Shown: positions 29,560 through 38,074 of the stretch, piece by piece | Layout: every line of letters begins with the position of its first letter | Numbering within the stretch: position 1 is the stretch's first letter | Origin: Macrococcus hajekii | Lineage (GTDB): Bacteria > Bacillota > Bacilli > Staphylococcales > Staphylococcaceae | DNA length: 64,000 nt | Direction: 5' to 3' | NCBI RefSeq assembly: GCF_004359505.1 | Contig: NZ_SCWE01000002.1 | Span: forward strand, 124,001-188,000 | Position numbers and translations under genes: made by a program | Notes under the pieces: generated by a model | What the model saw: only the letters and a program-made list of their open reading frames with translations | What the model was told of the DNA's origin: nothing | The model's database searches: none

Positions 29560-30378
29560 ATGAATCGTAATCAAATTGCTCACTTCATCCATACACTCAA
29601 CCAGCAGCCTGAACATAGAGTCGGCTATTTACCTCGTTCACTTAGTGCAATCGAAGCACTGCTGAATCAGATGAGTGATGGCGACTTTATCATAAGAGAA
29701 TCATCAGATGGCACTGCTTTCCTCAGTCTAATTAAAAATGAATCAACCGCTCATGTTATCGGTCCATTAACAACTCATCCCGACTTAAAGCAGATACAGG
29801 GAATGTGGACAGAATTAACTGAGCGACACCCTGAAATCAGTAGCTATGAGTTCTATATAGATAACCGCCATCAATTTGGACAGCAGGCGATGAAAGCTCT
29901 CAAAACACAATATTTAGGCACGCAGTACACGATGACAGCAGATGCTTTATCTGAGAAAATTGATACAAGACAAGTTATTCAATATCAGCCCATCTATAAG
30001 AAGAGCTTCTGTGAGTTACTTAAAAATCTCTATATCGATGCATCCGAGAAGAAAAGATTGATTCTCGATTCTCTAGATGACAATCACGAACTTTTTATTC
30101 TGCTCAGTGAAGGTATCGTCAAAGGATATGTCATTCTGGAAGTTAATCCACAGAACATCTGTTATATCGATCATGTCGAAACACATAAACATTATCGCCA
30201 GCAGGGTATCGGCCATAAACTGGTAGCTCATGCAGCCACTCATGCTTTTGATGTCCATCAGGCTACTCAAATTAAGCTCATCGTTGAAGATAAACGTAAA
30301 AAGTCTATCCAGTTCTATGAAAAAGCGGGATTTAAAAAGACAGACGAAATGCACCATTTTAAATATACAGTGCATTGA
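29560..30378 (+). CDS. GNAT-family N-acetyltransferase
   Basis: 272 aa. The C-terminal half is a GNAT domain: VKGYVILEVN, then motif A YIDHVETHKHYRQQGIGHKL (acetyl-CoA pyrophosphate loop QQGIGH) and FYEKAGFKK. The N-terminal half (about 1-120) is a degenerate second GNAT-like or unknown domain. I start at ATG 29560 (AAAGGA upstream), directly after the HAD stop codon; the longer frame overlaps the HAD gene without a ribosome site. The substrate is unknown; the coupling suggests a link to the HAD enzyme. Confidence 0.82.
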   Translation: MNRNQIAHFIHTLNQQPEHRVGYLPRSLSAIEALLNQMSDGDFIIRESSDGTAFLSLIKNESTAHVIGPLTTHPDLKQIQGMWTELTERHPEISSYEFYIDNRHQFGQQAMKALKTQYLGTQYTMTADALSEKIDTRQVIQYQPIYKKSFCELLKNLYIDASEKKRLILDSLDDNHELFILLSEGIVKGYVILEVNPQNICYIDHVETHKHYRQQGIGHKLVAHAATHAFDVHQATQIKLIVEDKRKKSIQFYEKAGFKKTDEMHHFKYTVH

Positions 30379-30408
30379 TTCAGATCTAGTAGGTCTGAAT
30401 CTTTTTTT
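30377..30408 (+). terminator. Terminator of the HAD-GNAT pair
   Basis: GATTCAGA/TCTGAATC stem (30377-30401) followed by seven T. The stem begins inside the stop codon of the GNAT gene. Confidence 0.95.
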
Positions 30409-30413
30409 GTGGT

Positions 30414-30438
30414 GTTTCACAATGGAACAGCAGGGAAT
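30414..30438 (+). promoter_or_regulatory. Candidate sigma-B promoter of glcU-gdh
   Basis: GTTTCA (30414-30419), 13-base spacer, GGGAAT (30433-30438). The sigma-B consensus of Bacillus and Staphylococcus is GTTTaa, 12-15 bases, GGGTAT; this has one or two mismatches. No good sigma-A promoter was found in the 95-base gap. Confidence 0.5.
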
Positions 30439-30472
30439 GAGGAGACAAACAGTTAATGTAAAGGAGTTTTTT

Positions 30473-31330
30473 ATGGATATTTTAATTGCATTACTACCTG
30501 CCCTGCTGTGGGGTAGTGTTGTACTCATCAACGTTAAGGTCGGTGGCTCTCCGTATGAGCAAATTATGGGGACAGTTATCGGGGCATTTCTTATCGGTGT
30601 CGGCACTTATATGTTTGTCCAACCCGAAATGAGCTGGAAGATTCTCATCGTCGGTGTTATATCAGGTGCATTCTGGGCACTCGGGCAAGGGAATCAGCTT
30701 AAAAGTGTCGATATGATCGGTGTCTCACGCACCATGCCTATCTCAACAGGGATGCAGTTAGTCGGAACGACATTGATTTCTGTTATCTTCTTCAATGAAT
30801 GGAAATCGACTACTGCTGTCGTACTTGGTATCAGTGCACTCGTATTACTCGTTGCAGGTGTGCTTCTTACTTCACTGAAAGGTGATAAGGACAAAGAAGA
30901 AGGTAAGAAAAATTCGTATGCCAAGGCCATTCCGATTTTAATCATTTCTAGTATCGGGTATATTACATATGTGGTTATCGGACAGTTCTTCGGCGTTGAA
31001 GGCTGGGATGCATTATTCCCACAATCTATCGGTATGGTAATCGGTGGTCTATTACTCAGCTTCAAACATCGCCTAGGTCAGAAGGCAGTACTTAAAAACA
31101 TCTTCCCAGGTATTGTCTGGGCACTTGGTAATATGGCGATGTTCTACTCACAACCTCGTGTAGGTGTCGCAACAAGTTTCTCATTTTCACAGATGTTAGT
31201 CGTTGTATCTACACTCGGCGGAATTTTCTTACTTAGAGAAAAGAAAACAAAAAAACAATATATCGGTATTGCAATTGGTATCGTTCTGATTATTGCAGCC
31301 GCATTTTTACTAGGTTATGCCAAACAATAA
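30473..31330 (+). CDS. glcU: Glucose uptake protein GlcU
   Basis: 285 aa, ten predicted membrane helices of the drug/metabolite-like GRP transporter family. Starts MDILIALLPALLWGSVVLIN, with the family's GAFWALGQGNQ and SRTMPISTGMQLVGTTL blocks. Brings free glucose in by proton symport rather than PTS. Start set at ATG 30473 after AAAGGAG; the open frame runs upstream through the terminator and is not coding there. The gene downstream encodes glucose dehydrogenase, the same pairing as in Bacillus and staphylococci. Confidence 0.93.
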   Translation: MDILIALLPALLWGSVVLINVKVGGSPYEQIMGTVIGAFLIGVGTYMFVQPEMSWKILIVGVISGAFWALGQGNQLKSVDMIGVSRTMPISTGMQLVGTTLISVIFFNEWKSTTAVVLGISALVLLVAGVLLTSLKGDKDKEEGKKNSYAKAIPILIISSIGYITYVVIGQFFGVEGWDALFPQSIGMVIGGLLLSFKHRLGQKAVLKNIFPGIVWALGNMAMFYSQPRVGVATSFSFSQMLVVVSTLGGIFLLREKKTKKQYIGIAIGIVLIIAAAFLLGYAKQ

Positions 31331-31356
31331 GAAGAATTATTAAGGAGGAATTTTAA

Positions 31357-32142
<786 letters not shown>

Positions 32143-32149
32143 AAACCGA

Positions 32150-32182
32150 AAAAAAACTCGCTGATTATCAGCGAGTTTTTTT
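32150..32182. terminator. Bidirectional terminator
   Basis: AACTCGCTGA/TCAGCGAGTT hairpin (32155-32177) flanked by A and T runs, between the convergent gdh and the 32190 membrane gene. Confidence 0.95.
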
Positions 32183-32189
32183 AGTTTAG

Positions 32190-32690
32190 TCAAATCTCCT
32201 CTTTCATTAAGTGACGTGTGGAAAGATAATAGATTACGTTTTGTACTAGTGCTAAACCAAGGACTACAAGCATAACATTGAGCTTAGTGAAATAATTATT
32301 AGGAATCAAAAAGAATATACATACCAACACAGGTAATGCCAGTGAGTAAAAGGCATAAACTTTTCTCAATCCCTCGTGTGTGATGTATGACATGCCTTCA
32401 TCATTTTCATTCAGTTCTGGCGGATAGACTGACATTAAATTAATACGTGAAGACTCGCGTTTGGCTTTTCTAGTGGCAATCGTCCATAAGATAATCGTCA
32501 CCACGCTGATAAGAATCCCCAGTATAAATAACAGCACCATCCAACCTTCAATAACGATTTCAAAACCATATTCTTCACTGCTTAAATAATGATTAAATGC
32601 ACTGAAGAGCGGGATCGTTATCAGTGATAAACCTAAAATAGCAGCTACATTCCACAGGGGATATTGCATTCTGTAATCATTTTCATTCAT
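32190..32690 (-). CDS. Four-helix membrane protein paired with an Xre regulator
   Basis: 166 aa, about four membrane helices arranged as two pairs around a polar cytoplasmic stretch (residues 70-115). Starts MNENDYRMQYPLWNVAAI at ATG 32690 with GGAGGAG upstream; the frame continues 34 codons further, through the regulator's coding end, and is not used. Overlaps the regulator gene by eight bases. This pairing (short Xre protein plus small membrane protein) is widespread in Firmicutes; function is not known to me. Confidence 0.8.
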   Translation of the reverse strand: MNENDYRMQYPLWNVAAILGLSLITIPLFSAFNHYLSSEEYGFEIVIEGWMVLLFILGILISVVTIILWTIATRKAKRESSRINLMSVYPPELNENDEGMSYITHEGLRKVYAFYSLALPVLVCIFFLIPNNYFTKLNVMLVVLGLALVQNVIYYLSTRHLMKEEI

Positions 32691-32889
32691 AATCTTTCTC
32701 CTCCAGTTCAAATAAATCTTCCACTTTACAATTGAATACTTGACAGATTTTAAGGACAAGGACAATCGACGGTGCAAATGTCCCTTTTTCAATAAAGCCG
32801 ATAGTCTGTCGTGTAACGCCTACTTTATCTGCTAATTCTGTCTGTGAGAATCCATCACGCGCACGATATAATTTTAAATTCGATTTCAT
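32683..32889 (-). CDS. Short Xre/Cro-type transcriptional regulator
   Basis: 68 aa, consisting of one HTH_3 domain: YRARDGFSQTELADKVGVTR then QTIGFIEKGTFAPS. Resembles the YozG/YvaO class that controls its own downstream membrane gene. Two direct repeats about 30-60 bases upstream (32920-32930, 32941-32951) may be its operator. Confidence 0.9.
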   Translation of the reverse strand: MKSNLKLYRARDGFSQTELADKVGVTRQTIGFIEKGTFAPSIVLVLKICQVFNCKVEDLFELEEKDYE

Positions 32890-32919
32890 TCCTTCAGCTC
32901 CTACCTTAAATGTATAGTA

Positions 32920-32951
32920 TTCTTAACATTATGTAAAGTTTTTCTAACATT
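32920..32951. repeat. Two direct repeats upstream of the Xre gene
   Basis: TTCTTAACATT (32920-32930) and TTTCTAACATT (32941-32951) repeat with a 21-base period, two turns of the helix, in the promoter region of the Xre gene. Candidate autoregulatory operator. Confidence 0.5.
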
Positions 32952-32965
32952 TAATATAAAAATCG

Positions 32966-32991
32966 TCACCTTAGCTTACTAGCTAAGGTGA
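32966..32991. repeat. Perfect 11-bp inverted repeat before gene 33037
   Basis: TCACCTTAGCT, TACT, AGCTAAGGTGA. It lies between the Xre promoter region and the extended -10 TGGTATGAT (33000-33008) of the next gene, overlapping that gene's -35 position. No strong T run on the plus strand, so an operator is as likely as a terminator. Confidence 0.6.
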
Positions 32992-33036
32992 TATCTGATT
33001 GGTATGATAGAGATATTATAACGATGAGGTGTTTAC

Positions 33037-33441
33037 ATGAATGATTTTATCAAATTACCGAGACTACTATCTATTATTGCCTTTATCATCATGTCTCTAG
33101 TGCTTCTTACAGCGATGGCGCTCTACTTCATGATTAATCTTACTTTCTTTCAGGATTTTCTCATTACACAGACAGACAATCTTGCTGTAACCACCCAGGC
33201 ATTAAAGGATGTACTTCTTCCGTTCAGTATCATTATAGCTGTGCCTTGGTTTCTCAACTTACTCGGCATTCTCTATCTCAAGCGCCACATACTCGCCAGC
33301 GCCATCATGCTGATTGTTTCAGGTCTTATGATGCTCTATACCATCATTCTGCCTCTACTTCTTGTCACTGCTGGTACTATGCTGATCATTCGTTACAGAC
33401 ATTATACGAAGAATGAAAAGTATCAGACTCCTTATCAGTAG
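33037..33441 (+). CDS. Four-helix membrane protein, unknown function
   Basis: 134 aa; hydrophobic segments near 11-33, 63-81, 86-106 and a fourth at 107-120, short basic tail. Not recognised. Ribosome site GAGGTG before the ATG. Its last seven bases overlap the end of the convergent phosphoesterase gene, so both share the 3' junction without a terminator. Confidence 0.7.
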   Translation: MNDFIKLPRLLSIIAFIIMSLVLLTAMALYFMINLTFFQDFLITQTDNLAVTTQALKDVLLPFSIIIAVPWFLNLLGILYLKRHILASAIMLIVSGLMMLYTIILPLLLVTAGTMLIIRYRHYTKNEKYQTPYQ

Positions 33442-34514
33442 GAAGTGTCCAGCACTTCCTCCGGCACCCAGCCGACTACTCCATTCCGTTTAATTAGTGC
33501 ATAGCCTGTATACTTCCCAACTAGCTTTACTTCTTCTCCTACTGTCACATCCATAAAGTAATCCGTATAATCATCTTTTAAACGATGATAGTCTTCTTCC
33601 GTCTTTATCCACTCTGTTTTCACCATTAGTTGAGTTTTACTTGAAAGGTGCTCTGCAAATGTAAAATATTCATCGCCTTCAAAGACTTCAATGGCATAGT
33701 CAGGGAATGTGAATGTATGGGGTTCCTGGTAGCTCACTTCAAAATCCTGTATCACCATCACAGTTGGATGATGGTCAACAGAAGCTGTATTGAGCGTTCC
33801 ATCCGCTTCAATGATCAGTGCATTCAGTTGGCCTGTCTCCTTAACTTGATTACCACCATCAATTGCAATTATTCTACGCTCTTCATTTATTTTAACCGCA
33901 TGACTATAGAGACCTTCCTCCACAAAATTCGCTGCAGGATAATGTCCCACAACGACTGTTTTTGCACATGAATGAGTCTGCTCATAGAATTCAGGCATGG
34001 TCAGTGCTACTTCTTTCGGTGTTTCGAGATAATCTGCTTCGATACCTGCGTGAACAAAAATATAGTCCTCAGTCTCAATAGCTACTGGACGTTGTCTGAA
34101 CCACTGCTGATAGTCCCCATATTGATTGAGCACTGCCTGTGCGAAATCTTTTTGCGTCCTGTAATCGTCAAGCATGGTCCCTGTCTGTTTGAGAAATTCA
34201 TGAGCGACTGTATGTCTGTAATTCATATAAGTATACAGCCACTCTTCTTCCAGCTCATCGAAGAAGCGGTCACAGTTCCCTGCTATCACATAAACATTTT
34301 CTAATTCTGACAGCTGCCGTATATACCGCATTGTCCCTAAGCTATCGGGTCCTTTATCTAAAATATCACCGTTAATAATGAGTATATCCTGCTCTGTCCA
34401 CGCCACTTCTTCCAGCAGCTCCTTAAAAAGTGTCAGTTCGCCGTGTATATCAGAGATAACAATCGTTCTCTTATTTCGGATGTTAAACTGCACTAATTGA
34501 TCTCTTAGTTTCAT
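33435..34514 (-). CDS. PrpE/ApaH-like metallophosphoesterase with C-terminal SH3-like domain
   Basis: 359 aa. Calcineurin-like phosphoesterase domain (1-230): metal motifs VISDIHG, INGDILDKGPDS and AGNCDR (GNxD), HxGI as FVHAGIE. These resemble diadenosine-tetraphosphatase/protein phosphatases of the PPP family. Residues 255-359 hold an extra beta-rich region ending in an SH3-like module (VGEEVKLVGKYTGYALI, GVVGWVPEEVL), unusual for PrpE. Its start overlaps the ybaK stop (ATGA, four bases), so the two are coupled. Confidence 0.8.
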   Translation of the reverse strand: MKLRDQLVQFNIRNKRTIVISDIHGELTLFKELLEEVAWTEQDILIINGDILDKGPDSLGTMRYIRQLSELENVYVIAGNCDRFFDELEEEWLYTYMNYRHTVAHEFLKQTGTMLDDYRTQKDFAQAVLNQYGDYQQWFRQRPVAIETEDYIFVHAGIEADYLETPKEVALTMPEFYEQTHSCAKTVVVGHYPAANFVEEGLYSHAVKINEERRIIAIDGGNQVKETGQLNALIIEADGTLNTASVDHHPTVMVIQDFEVSYQEPHTFTFPDYAIEVFEGDEYFTFAEHLSSKTQLMVKTEWIKTEEDYHRLKDDYTDYFMDVTVGEEVKLVGKYTGYALIKRNGVVGWVPEEVLDTSY

Positions 34515-34984
34515 CGTATCACCTCTTTCAGCTGTGCATCTGCTGCTGTCACTAATGCGTCAGGTGCAAGTTTCATTTGAGTGCCACGCTGTCCAGCACT
34601 GACGATAATAAATTCAAGTACATCTGCTGACTGATCGATATAAGTTGGCAACTTCTTCTTCATACCAACAGGAGAACAGCCACCTCGAATATAGCCGGTT
34701 TTAGGCTGCAGTTCTTTCAGAGGTAGCATCTCAAGCTTCTTGACACCTGCTGCTTGCGCCGCTTTTTTCATATCAAGTTCAGCTGATACTGGGATGACAA
34801 AAACAAATAAATCCGATCCTGCATGTGTCACAAGTGTCTTATAGACAGTTACCGCATCCTCACCTATCTGTTCTGCCACACTGATACCGTCTGATATATC
34901 CTCACTATTATAATGAATAATCTCGTAATTTATTTTCAGTTGGTCTAATTTACGAATCGCATTTGTTTTTATTTTCTTGGTCAT
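34511..34984 (-). CDS. ybaK: Cys-tRNA(Pro)/Cys-tRNA(Cys) deacylase YbaK
   Basis: 157 aa of the YbaK/EbsC trans-editing family, which clears Cys mischarged on tRNA-Pro. Conserved Lys in VYKTLV (about 49), GGCSPVGMKKKLPTYID (about 101-117) and SAGQRGTQ are the family's substrate pocket. First gene of the pair with the phosphoesterase. Confidence 0.92.
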   Translation of the reverse strand: MTKKIKTNAIRKLDQLKINYEIIHYNSEDISDGISVAEQIGEDAVTVYKTLVTHAGSDLFVFVIPVSAELDMKKAAQAAGVKKLEMLPLKELQPKTGYIRGGCSPVGMKKKLPTYIDQSADVLEFIIVSAGQRGTQMKLAPDALVTAADAQLKEVIR

Positions 34985-35057
34985 TTCAAGTCACCTCATT
35001 TAAGTCTTCTTCATTATAGCTTATAATAGATATACACTAGAATTAAAGGAGATTAAC

Positions 35058-35222
35058 ATGAATTCAAAACAACAGCTGATTGAACTTAAAGATGAATATG
35101 TCCGGATTCAAGGTGATATAGAAAAAGTCCAGTCTACTGGCCACACTGCTGACAGATTGGAGGCACGTCTTATTGAACTTGAAGATGAAATCAGACAAGT
35201 CCGTGAACAACTCGACGCCTAA
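35058..35222 (+). CDS. Small coiled-coil protein of the staphylococcal SE1832 type
   Basis: 54 aa, MNSKQQLIELKDEY... to ...VREQLDA, almost entirely charged helix with heptads (LIELKDEYVRIQ, LIELEDEIRQV) predicted to form a coiled coil. AAAGGAG six bases before the ATG. I place it in the SE1832 group from memory of staphylococcal genomes, with moderate certainty. Its last 50 bases overlap the start of the MFS gene in another frame. Function unknown. Confidence 0.7.
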   Translation: MNSKQQLIELKDEYVRIQGDIEKVQSTGHTADRLEARLIELEDEIRQVREQLDA

Positions 35223-36363
35223 TCTCAAATCTTTCTTTGCCATACTGATGGCCATACAGTTCTTTATTTATTTCGGCTTCAGTATCGTCATTCCTGTCAT
35301 CCCCGCTTTAGTCAAAAGTCTGGGTTTGAATGCCTTTCATATGGGCTTATTATTATCCGTCTATTCCATCGCCTCATTTATCGCAGCACCTTTCTGGGGT
35401 CAGCTATCCGATAAAATCGGGCGGAAAAAGATACTTATTATTGGACTGATCGGCTTTGCTGTCAGTTTCCTGACATTCGGTTTATTCATCGATAACCTGG
35501 CACTGCTCTACGCTTCCCGTATTATCGGCGGCCTGTTTTCTGGCGCCTGTTTCTCGACAACAACCAGTATCGTGGCTGACGTCACGACTTCAGAAGAACG
35601 CAACCGCTACATGGGTCTTATGGGTATGATGATCGGTTTCGGATTTATATTCGGTCCTGCAGTTGGCGGTCTTTTAGCAGGTTATTCTTATCAGCTGCCC
35701 TACTTTGTCACGACTGCTATTTTAGTCGCTATTATTATCGGTGTATTTCTCTCGCTGCCTGAAACACATCATCATGAACCAGGGCATCAAGTTAAGCAGA
35801 AGCTGAATTATACAGTTCCTATTATAATTCTTCTCATCAGTACTTTTATCGTCACTATGACGATGAGTGGTATGGAAAGCTCATTCCAGTTACTTGAAAT
35901 TGAGAAAATCAATATCACACCTACTCAGATGGGTATGCTGTTTATGATTGGCGGTCTTGTCAATGGTTTACTGCAAGGCGGCTACTTACGAAAAGTGCAG
36001 CATGGTCAGGAAAAACGAGTGATGGTAGCAGGACAGATGATCACCATCATCGCCTTCATCATGTTACCTTTCACAATGAACCTCATCTATGCAGGCATCT
36101 GTCTCGTGCTGCTCATGTCAGGTAATGCACTTGTCCGCACATTGCTCACCTCAACTCTGACTAAAACAACTTCATCGAGAAACATGGGTAAATTAACAGG
36201 TGTCAGCTACTCTCTTGATAGTCTCGGTCGTATTATAGGGCCTTTATTATTCACGGGGCTTATGACTTACAGCTTGAGTCTGCCTTTCTTCATCGGTGCT
36301 GTGACTAGTTTAATTGCACTCGTACTGATCACCATCTACTTTACGAAAGGAACAACTGCATGA
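35173..36363 (+). CDS. MFS multidrug efflux transporter, NorA/Bmr-like
   Basis: 396 aa, twelve membrane segments. Motif A GQLSDKIGRKKIL (about 74-86) and motif C GPAVGGLLAGYS (about 155-166) mark a drug/proton antiporter of the DHA1 group. The best start is TTG 35173, nine bases behind GGAGG; ATG 35185 lacks a site. This start lies inside the coiled-coil gene 35058-35222. Drug specificity cannot be read from sequence. Stop overlaps the next gene's start (ATGA). Confidence 0.85.
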   Translation: MNLKMKSDKSVNNSTPNLKSFFAILMAIQFFIYFGFSIVIPVIPALVKSLGLNAFHMGLLLSVYSIASFIAAPFWGQLSDKIGRKKILIIGLIGFAVSFLTFGLFIDNLALLYASRIIGGLFSGACFSTTTSIVADVTTSEERNRYMGLMGMMIGFGFIFGPAVGGLLAGYSYQLPYFVTTAILVAIIIGVFLSLPETHHHEPGHQVKQKLNYTVPIIILLISTFIVTMTMSGMESSFQLLEIEKINITPTQMGMLFMIGGLVNGLLQGGYLRKVQHGQEKRVMVAGQMITIIAFIMLPFTMNLIYAGICLVLLMSGNALVRTLLTSTLTKTTSSRNMGKLTGVSYSLDSLGRIIGPLLFTGLMTYSLSLPFFIGAVTSLIALVLITIYFTKGTTA

Positions 36364-36671
36364 TTTTATTATTGACATTACTGATTGTCACTTATTTGCT
36401 TATCGCCTATCTGAGTCTCTATTTCTTCAATACAAAATTGACACAGATTGCACGTATTATATTCGGTATCGCATTGATCATCTTCTCTTTTACCTGGCTA
36501 TACGGTCTATCAGGTTCGCTGTGGGTTATACTTATCGTTATCTGTCTCGTGATCAATATAGAAATTACTGCCTTTAAATTTAAAATTAATGACTCAAAAG
36601 CTCTACAGATTTTGCATATCTTCACTATTGCGATGGCGGCTCTCATCATCATTACTGCCTTTATGCTCTAA
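36360..36671 (+). CDS. Small membrane protein downstream of the MFS pump
   Basis: 103 aa with three to four hydrophobic segments (2-23, 29-45, 49-69, 81-101). Overlaps the MFS stop by four bases, so it is in the same operon and translationally coupled. Not recognised; an accessory role with the pump is a guess from context. Confidence 0.72.
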   Translation: MILLLTLLIVTYLLIAYLSLYFFNTKLTQIARIIFGIALIIFSFTWLYGLSGSLWVILIVICLVINIEITAFKFKINDSKALQILHIFTIAMAALIIITAFML

Positions 36672-36715
36672 CAAAAAAACGGATGAATCCTAAGCTCAGG
36701 ATTCATCCATTTTTT
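36672..36715. terminator. Bidirectional terminator
   Basis: GGATGAATCC, eight-base loop, GGATTCATCC (36681-36708) with seven A before and T-rich sequence after. Between convergent genes 36360 and 36717. Confidence 0.95.
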
Positions 36716-36716
36716 A

Positions 36717-37874
36717 TTATTTATTTAAGTAGACCTCAAGCAGCCTCTCTAAAAAGGCATCTAACAGACTATCATCAACAGCGAGCGAAACGCGCACATA
36801 ATGTCGTCCTCTCTCACCGAATGGTATACCCGGCGTCACAAGAACAGACTGTTCTTTCAGTAAATATGTGACGAAGGACTCTCCGTCATAACCTTGCGGT
36901 GTCTTTAACCAGAGGAAGATGCCACCATCAAGCGGACTGAATGGTATGTTGTTTTCTTTCAGTACCGCCACTACTTTATCTCTTCGTGCTCTGAAGAGTT
37001 CATTCTGCTCATCCAGAAATGGCTGTCCGAGCTTCAAGGCTGCAGTACTGGCATCCTGTAGTGCGCCCCACATTCCTACTTGTGTATGATCCTGAAGTTT
37101 ATTCAGTCCAGCAATCATTTCCTTATTCCCTACTGCAAAACCGACACGAAAACCTGACATATTGAAGCCTTTAGACAATGAGTAGATTTCTACTGCCACT
37201 TCTTTGGCACCTGGAGACTGCAGGATACTTGGATTCTCATGGTTAAATCCAAATGCTGCATAGGCAAAGTCATGAACAATGCGTGTCTTCGTTTCTTTAA
37301 AACGATCAACAGTCGCATCAAAAAATGCTCGTGTTGCTACAGCACCGGTTGGATTACTTGGATAGTTAAGATAAATCAGCTTCGTATTGTCTAATTTCTC
37401 GGCAGGTACGTCATCAAAGTCAGGCAGATAACCTTTCTCTTCATATAAAGGCAAGGTATAATGCTCACCTCTTGCTAAAAGTACACCTGCCAGATAGTCA
37501 GTGTAACCGGGATCTGGCAGTAGCACACCGTCGCCTGGTTCTATCGTACAAAGCGGTAAATGAACAAGACCATTTTTCGTACCGTACAGGATACAGATTT
37601 CCTCATCTTTATCGAGATCTACATTATATGTTTCTTTGTAGAACTGCTGAATAGCTGTCTTAAATGTTTCTTTACCTCTGAAAACACCGTATTTATTATT
37701 GGCAGGGTCCGCTACTGCCTGCTGCATAGCCGTAATCACTTCATCTGGTGCCGGTTTATCCGGTATCCCTACGGCCATATTAATAAGTGGCTTCTTTCCT
37801 ATCTCAAGTTTGCGGCCCATCGTTTTTCCGAAATAACTATCTGGTATTGTGTTCAAAATCTCCGTATATGACAT
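36717..37874 (-). CDS. mtnE: MtnE-like PLP aminotransferase (ketomethiobutyrate/methionine salvage type)
   Basis: 385 aa class I/II aminotransferase. PLP Lys in SLSKGFNMSGFR (about 234), YPSNPTGAVA (about 169-178), KYGVFRGKETFK and LPDPGYTDYLAGV. The overall pattern (IPDKPAPDEVI, VHDFAYAAFGF) is close to Bacillus MtnE/YkrV, which converts ketomethiobutyrate to methionine at the end of methionine salvage. A SAM riboswitch in its leader (37892-38022) supports a methionine role. Other salvage genes are not in the window, so the exact reaction is inferred; a general aspartate-type aminotransferase remains possible. Confidence 0.82.
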   Translation of the reverse strand: MSYTEILNTIPDSYFGKTMGRKLEIGKKPLINMAVGIPDKPAPDEVITAMQQAVADPANNKYGVFRGKETFKTAIQQFYKETYNVDLDKDEEICILYGTKNGLVHLPLCTIEPGDGVLLPDPGYTDYLAGVLLARGEHYTLPLYEEKGYLPDFDDVPAEKLDNTKLIYLNYPSNPTGAVATRAFFDATVDRFKETKTRIVHDFAYAAFGFNHENPSILQSPGAKEVAVEIYSLSKGFNMSGFRVGFAVGNKEMIAGLNKLQDHTQVGMWGALQDASTAALKLGQPFLDEQNELFRARRDKVVAVLKENNIPFSPLDGGIFLWLKTPQGYDGESFVTYLLKEQSVLVTPGIPFGERGRHYVRVSLAVDDSLLDAFLERLLEVYLNK

Positions 37875-37891
37875 TTATCTCATCCTCTCCA

Positions 37892-38022
37892 TAAAAAAAT
37901 GTCACCGCTTAATAGCGATGACATCTGTCACTTATCTATCAAGCATCCGCTTGCTGGAATTAGCACCGTGCACTTGCCGGTTGCTGAGATTTCACTGGGC
38001 CAGTCCCTCCATCTCTCTCTAT
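37892..38022 (-). ncRNA. SAM-I riboswitch (S box) with terminator
   Basis: Minus strand from about 38022: AGAGAGATGGAGGGACTGGC, CCAGTGAAATCTCAGCAACC, GTGCTAATTCCAGCAAGC, TTGATAGATAAGTGA, all S-box consensus blocks in order (P1, K-turn region, core, J4/1). Then TGTCATCGCT/AGCGGTGACA terminator (37923-37900) and seven T (37899-37893), 18 bases before the mtnE start. SAM binding should stop transcription. The match is strong enough to call by eye. Confidence 0.97.
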
Positions 38023-38041
38023 AAGTTATTAAGTTATCCTT

Positions 38042-38070
38042 ACTATAATATTTCTGTTTTGGCAGGTCAA
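38042..38070 (-). promoter_or_regulatory. Promoter of the SAM riboswitch and mtnE
   Basis: Minus strand TTGACC (38070-38065), 17-base spacer, TATAGT (38047-38042), about 20 bases before the aptamer begins. Confidence 0.8.
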
Positions 38071-38074
38071 TCCA

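Noticed and set aside
30230-30472. 81-codon extension of glcU
   Set aside because: It overlaps the acetyltransferase gene and the terminator at 30377-30408.
32691-32792. 34-codon extension of the 32190 membrane protein
   Set aside because: It reads through the regulator gene in another frame; the ATG at 32690 has a good ribosome site.
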